17,112 bases of DNA. It comes from CAYSZB01 sp964435475 (GTDB lineage Bacteria; Chloroflexota; Anaerolineae; Anaerolineales; Anaerolineaceae). The stretch covers positions 1-17,112 of the forward strand of contig CAYSZB010000051.1 of assembly GCA_964435475.1 (NCBI GenBank), in the 5' to 3' direction. The stretch's first letter is position 1, and every line of letters begins with the position of its first letter. The position numbers and the translations under genes are program-made. Shown here piece after piece: positions 1 through 8,297 of the stretch. Under the pieces are notes generated by a model that worked only from the letters and a program-made list of their open reading frames with translations, searched no databases and was not told the origin of the DNA.

Positions 1-713
1 GGGGTGATCGAGACATACCCGTCCTTCAGCGCACCAAAATCCGTCCCATCCTCGTGCATGCCGGTAGGTGCCTCACCCCCGATCCAGTAATACGGCCTGC
101 CCCGCGGGTCCAGCCGCTTGACCAGCTCATCCCGGTAAATGCGCAGTCCCTGGCGGGTGATGCGGATACCTTTGAACTCATTCTCAAGCATATAGGGTAC
201 ATTGATATTCAAAACAGAAGCCTTTTCCCCAAAATAATCGATCTCAAGCAGCCTGGCGATGATCCGGCGGGCAATGCTGGCAGCCGCTCTGAAATCCAGG
301 AAACCCACATGGTGCTCCGGCGCATCCAGCGACACAGCCACCCCCGGCACCCCGCCGATCGCTGCTTCCATGGCGGCAGTCACCGTGCCGGAGTAGGTCA
401 CATCATGCCCGATATTGGCATTGGGGTTGATCCCCGAGACCACCAGGTCATACTTCACCGGCAAAACGCCCATTAACGCCAGGGCAACACAGTCCGAAGG
501 CGCACCATCGCTCTTCCAGGCCTGGCTGCCATCCGCCAGGACGGTCTCCGAAACCCGCATCGGGCGGTGCATCGTCTTGACATGCCCCGAAGCGGACCAG
601 TTGTGGTCCGGTGCCAGAACGGTCACCTCGGCGTCCAGCTTGCGAATCTCCTGCACCAGGGCCAACAGCCCGGGGGCGGTCACTCCATCATCATTCGTAA
701 CGAGTATATGCAT
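1..713 (-). CDS. surE: 5'/3'-nucleotidase SurE (partial, 3' end outside window)
   Basis: SurE is a metal-dependent phosphatase that removes phosphate from nucleoside 5'- and 3'-monophosphates in the cytoplasm, usually linked to stress survival and nucleotide salvage. I translated the minus strand from ATG at 713-711. The protein opens with MHILVTNDDGVTAPGL, the family signature with its metal-binding Asp pair. It continues with LAPDHNWSASGH, SDGAPSDCVALAL and DLVVSGINPNANIGHDVTYSG, where the family motif is usually GINxGxNxGxDxxYSGTV. 237 codons are present with no stop; family members are commonly about 250-270 residues, so only a short C-terminal tail should be missing. A GAGGA-type ribosome site sits four bases before the ATG. 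The start is 12 bp beyond the secA stop, which suggests co-transcription with secA. Identification is firm; the physiological substrate is not known from sequence. Confidence 0.93.
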   Translation of the reverse strand, partial: MHILVTNDDGVTAPGLLALVQEIRKLDAEVTVLAPDHNWSASGHVKTMHRPMRVSETVLADGSQAWKSDGAPSDCVALALMGVLPVKYDLVVSGINPNANIGHDVTYSGTVTAAMEAAIGGVPGVAVSLDAPEHHVGFLDFRAAASIARRIIARLLEIDYFGEKASVLNINVPYMLENEFKGIRITRQGLRIYRDELVKRLDPRGRPYYWIGGEAPTGMHEDGTDFGALKDGYVSIT

Positions 714-725
714 TTTTTCCTCAGC

Positions 726-3700
726 TTAGTGTCTTTTACGTTTCTTTTTGCCTGGCTGTCCTGCTGACTTAACCGCATCACTCTTATCGCCGGATGGCGT
801 TGAAGCCTGTGCATTGCGCAGGGTGGTCTGCGACTCGGCAGCCTGGGCCGGGCGGTAGCGGAACATCTTGCTGATCACCCCGGCCCGCACCTCGGAGAGC
901 AGTTCCTTGAACATCATGCTGGCTTTGCCTTTATACTCCACCAGCGGGTCACGCTGGGCATAAGCTTCCATACCGATTGAGACACGTAAAGCTTCCATCC
1001 GCGTCAGGTACTCCACCCAGGCCTCCGAGATGGTGCCCAGAAGCAGGCGGCGGTAGATGGAATTCTGCATCTGCTTGCCCAGGAAGGTGACCACGTCGGG
1101 TTTGAGTCGTTCATCCAGGGCTGACAGCGTTTGTTCCTGTAGACTGTCATATGCCTGCCCGCCAAGCAGTTCCTTCAGGAAATTGCGGTTGGCAGGTGCC
1201 ATGTTTTTGAGTGGGACGACATTATTGACCACATGCTCCCACTCGGCGTTACCAAAGACCTGCACAAACTCCTGTTCAGCCTGCTCCAGGTGCTGCAGCA
1301 CATCNNNNNNNNNNNNNNNNNNNNNNNNNNNNNNNNNNNNNNNNNNNNNNNNNNNNNNNNNNNNNNNNNNNNNNNNNNNNNNNNNNNNNNNNNNNNNNNN
1401 NNNNTCAGGGCAGCCGACAAATGGTCATAATTCGCTTCGAGATCACGCTTGACCTCGCCGTTCTCACCCAATAAACGCTCAGTACGGCGTGCCAGGCTGG
1501 TCTCCACCTGCTGGCGGATGGTCTTATGGATCTCTTTGATAGGCCTGGCAGCCAATTCCACCGGGTTGAGCGACCAGCTTTCACCCAGCCGGCGTTCAAA
1601 GGTCAGAACAAGCCTGTTGACCAACACCTGGGTCAAAGCCTGGCGCACGGTATCCCGCAAGGGCTTTTTCAACTCCAACGGGTCTTCGTTGAGCGTTTTT
1701 AGCTGGCTGGCAGTCAAGCGGATCGGCAGATGTAGAATTGCTGCCAGTTCATTTGCCAGGTCGCGCTTTTCCCCCGGCTCGGCATCCTGCAAACCTTCAA
1801 TAAAGGTATCCAGCGCATCATAGCGCTCATCCAGCTGGCTCTTCAGGCTGTCCGTAGAACGCTCCAGCAGGCTGTCCACGTTTGCCAACAGGTGCTCATT
1901 CTCCGCGCCCACGCTTTCGCCGGCAATCTCAAGCAGCCGGTTTTTTAATTCATCTTCATCCTGTGCCTGCCCGATATGATCGATCAGCAGCTTCTGGGAG
2001 TAGGATGGAAAGGTCAGCCAGGTAAAGTTAAGCGGTGGCTGGATCTCATCCAGGTATGCCAGCAGCTTCCATGGACCTTCGGGGTCATTCAAAGCGCTGT
2101 CGATGCGGTTACCCAGTTCGGTGCGCAGCATCTCGGTGACATCTTCGCGCAAGTCGGGCTTGGTGAAAATGCGGTCGCGCTGGGTGTAGATGCGTTGACG
2201 CTGTTCATTGAGCACATCGTCATACTCCAGCAGGTGCTTGCGCACATCAAAGTTTGCCCCTTCCACCCGTGTCTGCGAGGATTCGACCATCTTGCCCACC
2301 AGCCCGCTTTCAATGGGCAGGGTTTCGTCAAATTTCAGGCGGCTCATGACCATTTCCACCTGCGCACCGCCAAACAGGCGCATCAGGTCGTCCTCAAGCG
2401 ACAGGTAGAAGCGGGAAGAGCCGGGGTCACCCTGGCGGGCGGCACGGCCGCGCAGCTGGTTGTCGATGCGCCGTGCTTCATGGCGCTCGGAACCGACAAT
2501 GTGCAATCCACCCAGTTCGCGCACGCGTGCCATGTCTTCCATATACTTGTAAAAGTTCTCCACATCCTCAGTGTTGAGGGCATAGTTTTCCGCAGCGATC
2601 GATTTCAGTGCCGTAAAACGTTCTTCCATGCGCATGTTGTAAGGGTCAGGCACACCGGCGTCCGAGAGGATGCGGTTGACCTGCGACAGGGTCTTCTCGG
2701 GCAGCTCGCCGCCCAGTTTGATGTCCACCCCGCGGCCTGCCATGTTGGTGGCAATGGTCACCGCACCAAAGGCACCCGCCCCGGCGATGATCAGTGACTC
2801 TTCGGTATGCTTGCGGGCATTCAGCACCTTGTGCGGGATGCCGGCATCCAGGATCGGCAACAAGCGTGGCATATCGTTTTCGCTCAAATCGAGGATTTCA
2901 AGTAGAGACTGCAAGTTTTGCGGGTCTGAAAGGTTGATGCTGTTCAAGCCAAGGCCAGATGCCAGTTTACGCAGGTCATTCGAGCGCAACTGGTTCAAAG
3001 GGGCATTTAATTCATTTAACTCAGGTATGGAGACGGTTTCGCCCTCCCTGGTGTTGTGCTTCAAGTACCAGGCATGCCGGATAAGCAAAGTCTGCAACAG
3101 GGTGCGCACCGCTTCGGTGGAGAGGCGCTCAGAAAGGCGTTCCGAATTCTCAACCGAGGTTGTACCGACCAGTTGGGGCCGGCCTGTGACATGAAACTGG
3201 ATGATCTCACGCACAATGGCTCGCAATTTACCTTCCTCACTGCGGAAGATGACATCCGGGTAGTCCTGGCGCTTCCAGTAGAGCGGTTTTTGTACTGTGT
3301 CACCCGGGTTGGTATAAAATGTCACCTTATAGCCGTTCTCATCCTTGGAATCGACCGCTTTGAGGTCGGTTTCCGGCATTGAGGCGATGTATTCCAGGTT
3401 GGTGGGAATGGGCAACACGTCCAGCTTGTAGATCCGGTAGAACTCCTCCGCTTCTGTCAGGGCGGTACCGGTCATACCCGCCAGTTTTTTGTACATCCTG
3501 AAGTAGTTCTGGATGGTGATGGTGGCGTGGGTAATGTTCTCCGCCTGCACCTTCACGCCTTCTTTGGCTTCCACCGCCTGGTGGAGACCATCCGACCAGC
3601 GCCTGCCGGGCATCAGCCGCCCGGTGAACTCATCCACAATGATCACGTTATCTGCTTGAACGATGTAGTCCTTGTTGCGGCGGAAAAGGAATTGCGCCCG

Positions 3701-4681
3701 CAGTGCCTGTTCCAGGTATCCCAGCATGCGCGCCTGCTCAGGTGTGATATCCTCGGGGCGGTCCGGGTCACGCAGAGGCGTACCCAGCAGTTCTTCCACA
3801 TGCACCAGTCCGATCTCGGTCAGGGATACCGTGCGGTCCTTTTCCATCACTTCATAATCCTCAGGCACCAGTGCTTTCACCACCAGGGTCATGCGGCGGT
3901 AGTTTTCCGAATCATCCTGGGCGGGACCGGAAATGATCAGTGGGGTGCGCGCTTCATCTATAAGGATATTGTCGACCTCATCGATGATGGCGTAATGGTG
4001 ACCACGCTGCACACGCTGCTCAAGGCTCATCGTGATGTTGTCGCGCAAATAGTCAAAACCAAATTCGCTGTTGGTGCCGTATGTTATGTCTGCGAGGTAG
4101 GCTTGCCTGCGCTGGACAGGTCGCAACTGGTTCTTTTCTTCAAAAAGCGAATTTTCATTGGGGTCAAATATGTATGCCAGTTGGCCATTCTCGGTCAGCG
4201 ATGCCATCTGTAAAATGCCGACGCTCAGCCCTAAAAGGTTAAAGATCGCCCCCATCCAGCGTCCATCGCGGCGTGCCAGGTAGTCATTGACCGTCACCAG
4301 GTGCACGCCCTTGCCTTCCAGTGAATTCAGGTAAAGCGGCAGGGTGGCGGCAAGGGTTTTCCCCTCACCGGTGCGCATTTCAGAAATGCCGCCGCGGTGC
4401 AGGTTAATGGCGCAGATCATCTGCACGTCGTAATGGCGCTGCCCCAGGACGCGCTTGCTGGCTTCACGCACAGCGGCAAACGCCTCAGGTAAAATACCAT
4501 CCAGCGCTTCTCCCTTTGCAAGACGTGTTTTAAATTCAGCTGTCTTGGCATGCAAAGCTTCCTGGCTCAGGGTTTCATACCCTGTTTCCAGGTGATTGAT
4601 CTGCTCGACGATCTTTGAATATTCTTCGAGCTTCTTTTTGAATGGATCCCCGGTAAAAACCTGGGCAAGCTTCTTAAACAT
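726..4681 (-). CDS. secA: Protein translocase ATPase SecA (interrupted by a 100-N assembly gap)
   Basis: SecA is the ATPase motor that drives unfolded preproteins through SecYEG at the inner face of the membrane. Motifs in order (residues approximate): Walker A MRTGEGKT 102-109, VNDYLARRD 131-139, TYGTNSEFGFDYLRDN 200-215, Walker B IIDEVDNILIDEART 232-246, AGMTGTA 401-407, TNMAGRGVDIKLGG 645-658, GGLHIVGSERHEARRIDNQL 724-743 followed by RGRAARQGDPGSSRFYL. Downstream of the gap, MEAYAQRDPLVEYK matches the conserved helical-wing region. About 90 extra residues (roughly 521-612) sit in the second nucleotide-binding fold compared with E. coli SecA, and the helical scaffold region is also much enlarged. 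The protein exceeds 1,280 residues against about 900 in E. coli. The C-terminus ends in KKKRKRH and lacks the Cys-rich zinc tail. The reading frame changes across the N-run because the gap length is arbitrary. The ATG at 4681-4679 gives a canonical N-terminus; only a weak AAAGG lies upstream. Confidence 0.95.
1305..1404. other. Assembly gap (100 N) inside secA
   Basis: There are exactly 100 N, a common placeholder for a scaffold gap of unknown length. secA reads in one frame from 4681 to 1405 and in another from 1304 to 726. For a single intact gene the true gap must leave remainder 2 when divided by 3. This is an assembly artefact, not a biological frameshift. Confidence 0.98.
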
Positions 4682-4721
4682 ACTATTATGGCCTTTTCAG
4701 TTGCTAAATTAACAACTTTTG

Positions 4722-4727
4722 ATTATA
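4722..4727 (-). promoter_or_regulatory. Candidate -10 box of the secA promoter
   Basis: The minus strand reads TATAAT, a perfect sigma-70 -10 hexamer, about 40 bp before the secA start. No good -35 hexamer lies 16-19 bp upstream (AAAGGA at 17 bp), so the call rests on the -10 alone. It would give a leader of about 34 nt. Confidence 0.4.
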
Positions 4728-4796
4728 GCATAGGGGGATTTCTATCCTTTGCGAGAAGCCATGATTAATAAAAATCTGATGGAGAGCCAGCAACCA

Positions 4797-4836
4797 GGGA
4801 AGAAAGATCCAGGCAGCCGATTCTGGCTGCCTGGAT
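4797..4836 (-). terminator. Rho-independent terminator-like hairpin after the FHA gene
   Basis: A perfect 12-bp inverted repeat (ATCCAGGCAGCC at 4807-4818 and GGCTGCCTGGAT at 4825-4836) encloses a 6-nt loop. Read on the minus strand it is followed by CTTTCTTCCC, a moderately T-rich tract. It lies 36 bp after the FHA gene stop and upstream of the secA -10 box, so it probably separates the two minus-strand transcripts. The tract is imperfect, so termination may be partial. Confidence 0.6.
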
Positions 4837-4871
4837 GGAATGACAGGTCGATCAATAAAGGATGCCGCAGG

Positions 4872-5591
4872 TTAATAGATCGGGCAGCCCGGCAGGGAAT
4901 TAAAGGTTAATGCACACCACCATGTGGCGGGCATGAAGGTCAGCACAAGGCCGACCACCACACAAGCCACGATTGCCATGATGAGCAGGATCAACAGCCA
5001 GGTCGGGAATTTCTTCTTCTTTTTCTGTTCAACGGGTGCCTGTTGAACATATGGCGGTGGAGTCATCACCGGCTGTGGCTGAGGGACAGGCGCAACCCAC
5101 TGGGCAGGTTGGGGCGCAACCGGGCGTACAACAGGCTGCGCCGGGGGTGCTGGTTGCACTGGCGGGACATAAGGTGGTGGTGCAGCAGGCTGAACCGGCT
5201 GAACTGGCGGCAGTGGCACAAACGCCTGGACCGGCTCGGATGATAACTGCGTTTTCCCTGCAACAACCGTGGCATCCGGGTCGTAGCTCATGGCTTCAAA
5301 AACTACCACGATGCTTTCGCCAAAGGTGATCACATCCCCGTGCTTTAATGCCTGGGGAGATGATGCACGGACACCGTTGATAAAAGTCCCATTGGTCGAA
5401 CCGAGGTCTTCGATCATCACGCCTTCGGGGCGCACAAGAAAATGGGCATGTTTTCGGGAAACTTCGGGGTCAGGAATGGCAATGGTATTAACCAGGTCTC
5501 TACCCACAGATACATCTTCGCTTTCAAGGGGATATGATTTTCCGGGAGTTGGACCAGAACGCATTGTTATCCGATATGTTTGAATTGTCAT
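4872..5591 (-). CDS. FHA-domain protein with Pro-rich linker and C-terminal membrane anchor
   Basis: This 239-residue protein has a forkhead-associated domain at its N-terminus (about residues 25-100), a fold that binds phosphothreonine peptides. The signature residues are present: GR at 30-31, SRKH at 45-48, and GSTNGTFINGV around 64-74. Residues 115-187 are rich in Pro, Gln and Val with Ala and form a flexible linker. KKKKK at about 190-194 precedes one hydrophobic helix (about 196-220), and a 19-residue tail with two cysteines (226, 236) ends in GCPIY. The positive-inside rule places the FHA domain in the cytoplasm and the tail outside. It is probably a membrane-tethered sensor of Ser/Thr-kinase phosphorylation, but no kinase or phosphatase gene is nearby, so the partner is unknown. 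The ATG at 5591 is supported by a strong AAGGAGGT site. It is divergent from glmR. Confidence 0.88.
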   Translation of the reverse strand: MTIQTYRITMRSGPTPGKSYPLESEDVSVGRDLVNTIAIPDPEVSRKHAHFLVRPEGVMIEDLGSTNGTFINGVRASSPQALKHGDVITFGESIVVVFEAMSYDPDATVVAGKTQLSSEPVQAFVPLPPVQPVQPAAPPPYVPPVQPAPPAQPVVRPVAPQPAQWVAPVPQPQPVMTPPPYVQQAPVEQKKKKKFPTWLLILLIMAIVACVVVGLVLTFMPATWWCALTFNSLPGCPIY

Positions 5592-5629
5592 ATTACCTCC
5601 TTGGTAACAGTTGAAAATTCCAATCGATG

Positions 5630-5663
5630 ATTATAGTTTACTGACTTTTAAGCTTAATGTCAA
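5630..5663 (-). promoter_or_regulatory. Promoter of the FHA-protein gene
   Basis: The minus strand carries a perfect -35 TTGACA (5658-5663), then 17 bp, then -10 TAAACT (5635-5640). A consensus TATAAT (5630-5635) overlaps it but lies 22 bp from the -35. A 10-bp palindrome TTAAGCTTAA (5648-5657) fills much of the spacer and could be an operator. The start of transcription would be about 35-40 bp before the ATG, leaving room for the AAGGAGGT site at 5595-5602. Confidence 0.65.
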
Positions 5664-5721
5664 ACTTTTTCCATGCCCTGCTGGTCTCTCAAAAACTACC
5701 GTTTCCGCGCATCCGGCTTTA

Positions 5722-5750
5722 TTGACGAGATACCCGATTCCTGCTATATT
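5722..5750 (+). promoter_or_regulatory. Promoter of glmR/yvcK, giving a near-leaderless transcript
   Basis: TTGACG (5722-5727), a 17-bp spacer and TATATT (5745-5750) make a good sigma-70-type promoter. The ATG at 5760 is only the tenth base after the -10 hexamer, so transcription should start at or within a few bases of the start codon. No ribosome-binding site precedes that ATG. Confidence 0.65.
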
Positions 5751-5759
5751 CGATAGCGT

Positions 5760-7097
5760 ATGGACATTAACGGTAAACGACACCCATGGTATAAACGCTT
5801 TTTCCAGGTCATAAAACGAGAAATTCAATGGCTGCGGCCTGGTTTGGGATTCAAGCGCTGGCTGGTATTGGCAATTGTGGGTGCCATATTCCTGGGGCTT
5901 GGCCTGGCGGTTGTGCTGATCGATGTTTACCGCAATGTACCCGACAGCTGGGTTGTGCCCATCCTCGCCGTTCTCTCACTGCGTTTCCTTGACCGGCCTA
6001 TCCGGTTCTTATTGTTTGGTGGGATCGGGCTGATCGTCATCCTGTTGGGCATTTGGGGTGCCAACCGCTCCCTGTTGCGGCCTTTTGTGCCCCCGGGAAG
6101 GCCGGTGGTTGAGGCATTGCAGAATTACCGGCGCAAAGAACGCGGTCCGAAGATCGTTGTTTTGGGTGGCGGGCATGGGCTGGCTTCTCTTTTAAGGGGT
6201 ATCAAGGAATATTCACACAACATCACCGCAATCGTCACCGTGACGGATAACGGCGGCTCATCCGGTGAGCTGCGCAAGAACTTTGGCGTGCTGCCTCCGG
6301 GAGATATCCGCAACTGTCTGGCAGCCTTAAGCAGTGATGAAGCGCTGCTCTCGCAGGTCTTCCAATACCGTTTTACCTCAGGTTCCAGCCTCGAAGGCCA
6401 TTCCCTGGGCAACCTGCTTATCACGGCGATGAGCGAGATTACCGGCAGTTTTGAAGAAGCGGTTGCCGAGTCCGGCAGGGTCCTGGCGATCGTCGGCCAG
6501 GTTTTACCATCAACGCTCAGTGATGTGCAATTATTGGGTGACGTGGAAGAACCCGGCTCAAAACGGACCGTGCTTGTCCTGGGTGAACATGAGATCACGG
6601 ACTTTCCCGGGGCGATCAAGCGTGTCTGGCTCAACCCGGCAGACACTCCCGCATTCCCACCTGCCATCCGTGCCATCCTGGATGCCGACCTCATCATCGT
6701 AGGCCCCGGCAGTCTCTTTACCAGCATTTTACCCAACCTGCTGGTCAAGGAGATCATGGCAGCAGTGAGCGCCAGTCGGGCATTAAAACTTTTCGTGTGC
6801 AATGTAGCCACCCAACCGGGTGAGACAGATGGGTATGACTGCCTCGACCACCTGGAAGTTGTCAAGAAACATGCCGGCAAAGATCTGTTTGACCTGGTGA
6901 TCGCCAATAACTTTTTCGAAGGGAACCTGGGCAGCAACTCCGATTGGGTCAAGCCCGGTAATGAATTGAGAAAACGTTACAAGGTTTACGAGGCAAAACT
7001 GGTCGATCAGGCAAACCCCTGGCGTCATGATTCAAAAAGCCTGGCAAGGACGATCATGGATCTTTACGAGGAACGGACGGGACCACTAAATTTTTAA
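5760..7097 (+). CDS. glmR: GlmR/YvcK-family UDP-sugar-binding regulator with N-terminal membrane segments
   Basis: Members of this CofD-fold family (YvcK/GlmR in Bacillus) bind UDP-GlcNAc and influence carbon partition between central metabolism and cell-wall precursors. The domain begins at residue 131 with KIVVLGGGHGLASLLRG, then VTVTDNGGSSGELRKNFG (160-177), LPPGDIRNCLAAL (178-190), SLEGHSLGNLLITAM (210-224), and the late motifs IVGPGSLFTSILPNLLV (313-329) and QPGETDGYD (352-360). Unlike the soluble 310-330-residue form in Firmicutes, this one has about 125 extra N-terminal residues with hydrophobic stretches at about 33-57 and 82-102, and a weaker one near 64-76, so the regulatory domain is membrane-tethered. 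No rapZ or whiA, its usual Firmicutes neighbours, is adjacent; gap follows 74 bp downstream. The start is set by a promoter ending ten bases earlier. A role in linking glycolysis to wall synthesis is inferred. Confidence 0.88.
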   Translation: MDINGKRHPWYKRFFQVIKREIQWLRPGLGFKRWLVLAIVGAIFLGLGLAVVLIDVYRNVPDSWVVPILAVLSLRFLDRPIRFLLFGGIGLIVILLGIWGANRSLLRPFVPPGRPVVEALQNYRRKERGPKIVVLGGGHGLASLLRGIKEYSHNITAIVTVTDNGGSSGELRKNFGVLPPGDIRNCLAALSSDEALLSQVFQYRFTSGSSLEGHSLGNLLITAMSEITGSFEEAVAESGRVLAIVGQVLPSTLSDVQLLGDVEEPGSKRTVLVLGEHEITDFPGAIKRVWLNPADTPAFPPAIRAILDADLIIVGPGSLFTSILPNLLVKEIMAAVSASRALKLFVCNVATQPGETDGYDCLDHLEVVKKHAGKDLFDLVIANNFFEGNLGSNSDWVKPGNELRKRYKVYEAKLVDQANPWRHDSKSLARTIMDLYEERTGPLNF

Positions 7098-7100
7098 ACC

Positions 7101-7137
7101 TTTTACCATTCAGAAATTAAAATAAATAATGGTAAAA
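7101..7137. promoter_or_regulatory. Inverted repeat and promoter region before gap
   Basis: TTTTACCATT (7101-7110) and AATGGTAAAA (7128-7137) form a perfect 10-bp inverted repeat with a 17-bp AT-rich spacer. A candidate plus-strand promoter sits across it: TTCAGA (7109-7114), 18 bp, TAAAAT (7133-7138). One arm therefore abuts the -35 and the other covers the -10. It could be an operator, or a hairpin ending the glmR transcript, although no T-run follows. Confidence 0.45.
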
Positions 7138-7171
7138 TAATTTGATTCAAAAATATCAAGGAGACTATTAA

Positions 7172-8209
7172 ATGACTGTAAAAGTTGGTATCAATGGTTT
7201 TGGGCGGATTGGCCGCCAGGTATTAAAAGCCATAATTGAACGATCAGGCGGTGAGCTTGAGGTAGTAGCGGTCAACGACCTGTTTGATGCAAAGACAAAC
7301 GCACACCTTTTCAAATATGACACGAACTATGGTAAGTATCCCGGCACTGTTGAAGCTGTGGGTAATGATATCGTGGTGGATGGCAAGCTGATCAAAGTCT
7401 TTGCCCAGAAAGATCCCGGCATGTTGCGCTGGGGCGATGAGGGTGTGGATATCGTGATCGAATCGACCGGTATATTCACCAATGCCAAGTCTGATCCCGA
7501 GAAGGGTAAAGCTGGCGCTGATGTTCATATCGTCAAAGGTGGCGCCAAGAAAGTGATCATCTCGGCACCTGCCAAAGGTGAGGACCTGACTATTGTCCTT
7601 GGTGTGAACGAGGGTATGTATGATACAACGAAGCATCACATTGTGTCCAATGCCTCCTGCACCACCAACTGCCTCGCACCGGCAGCCAAGATCGTCAATG
7701 ACATGCTGACCATCAAACGCGCTTTGATGACCACCATTCACTCCTACACCAATGACCAGAAGATCCTCGACATGGCCCATAAAGATCTGCGTCGTGCACG
7801 AGCCGCTGCCCTGAGCATGATCCCGACCACGACCGGTGCTGCCAAGGCAGTTGCCCTGGTCATCCCCGAACTGAAGGGCAAATTCGATGGCTATGCCATC
7901 CGCGTCCCAACCCCCACCGTGTCCATCGTGGACTTTGTGGCTGATGTGGAAAAGCCCACCACCAAGGAAGAACTGAACGCCGCCTTCAAAGCTGCTGCCG
8001 AAGGACCCCTCAAAGGCATCCTGGCATTCAGTGAAGAACCCCTCGTATCCATGGATTTCAAGGGTTCCGATGTCTCTTCAACCATCGACGCCGAATTGAC
8101 CACGGTCATGGATGGCACAATGGTCAAAGTTGTGACCTGGTATGATAATGAATGGGGCTACTCCTGCCGCACGGCCGACCTGGCACTCATGATGGCAAAA
8201 GCACTCTAA
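7172..8209 (+). CDS. gap: Glyceraldehyde-3-phosphate dehydrogenase, type I (NAD-type)
   Basis: This enzyme oxidises glyceraldehyde 3-phosphate to 1,3-bisphosphoglycerate with NAD in glycolysis, working as a cytoplasmic tetramer. The 345-residue chain starts with the Rossmann motif KVGINGFGRIGRQVLKA. The NAD-selecting region is VVAVNDLFD with Asp36. The catalytic motif SNASCTTNCLAP places the active Cys at 163, its partner His at 190 in TTIHSYTNDQ, and the phosphate-binding loop is SMIPTTTGAAKAV. The C-terminus has WYDNEWGYSCRTADL. Length and motifs fit the glycolytic form rather than the NADP-type GapB. The ATG at 7172 is eight bases after AAGGAG (7158-7163). pgk follows after 85 bp and is the next enzyme in the pathway, so the pair is probably an operon with a hairpin in between. 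Confidence 0.97.
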   Translation: MTVKVGINGFGRIGRQVLKAIIERSGGELEVVAVNDLFDAKTNAHLFKYDTNYGKYPGTVEAVGNDIVVDGKLIKVFAQKDPGMLRWGDEGVDIVIESTGIFTNAKSDPEKGKAGADVHIVKGGAKKVIISAPAKGEDLTIVLGVNEGMYDTTKHHIVSNASCTTNCLAPAAKIVNDMLTIKRALMTTIHSYTNDQKILDMAHKDLRRARAAALSMIPTTTGAAKAVALVIPELKGKFDGYAIRVPTPTVSIVDFVADVEKPTTKEELNAAFKAAAEGPLKGILAFSEEPLVSMDFKGSDVSSTIDAELTTVMDGTMVKVVTWYDNEWGYSCRTADLALMMAKAL

Positions 8210-8239
8210 ACAAAATTGGGGTAGAACAAATTAAACAAG

Positions 8240-8283
8240 TGCGCATTGCATGTTGAACAGATATGCAGTGCGCATTATTTCTT
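8240..8283 (+). terminator. Intergenic hairpin between gap and pgk (attenuator or partial terminator)
   Basis: TGCGCATTGCAT (8240-8251) pairs with ATGCAGTGCGCA (8263-8274) over 12 bp with one G-U, enclosing an 11-nt loop. It is followed by TTATTTCTT and, within three bases, by the pgk ribosome site. It looks like a weak terminator or an RNA-processing/stabilising hairpin that sets gap above pgk. Confidence 0.55.
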
Positions 8284-8297
8284 AAAAGGAGATCATG

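Noticed and set aside
1976..2797. Long open frame on the plus strand inside secA
   Set aside because: It is antisense to well-conserved SecA motifs, has no ribosome site and no recognisable domain; a codon-bias shadow.
3527..4213. 228-codon open frame on the plus strand inside the SecA ATPase region
   Set aside because: It lies antisense to the Walker B region of secA and shows no independent features.
1175..4681. A single continuous reading frame passing through the N-run and ending at 1175
   Set aside because: The residues after the gap in that frame are the wrong frame of secA. The true C-terminal half, with EAYAQRDPLVEYK, is in the frame that ends at 726.
6125..6952. 275-codon open frame on the minus strand inside glmR
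   Set aside because: It is antisense to the conserved CofD-like domain and its translation is low-complexity Ser/Arg/Pro-rich; a shadow frame.
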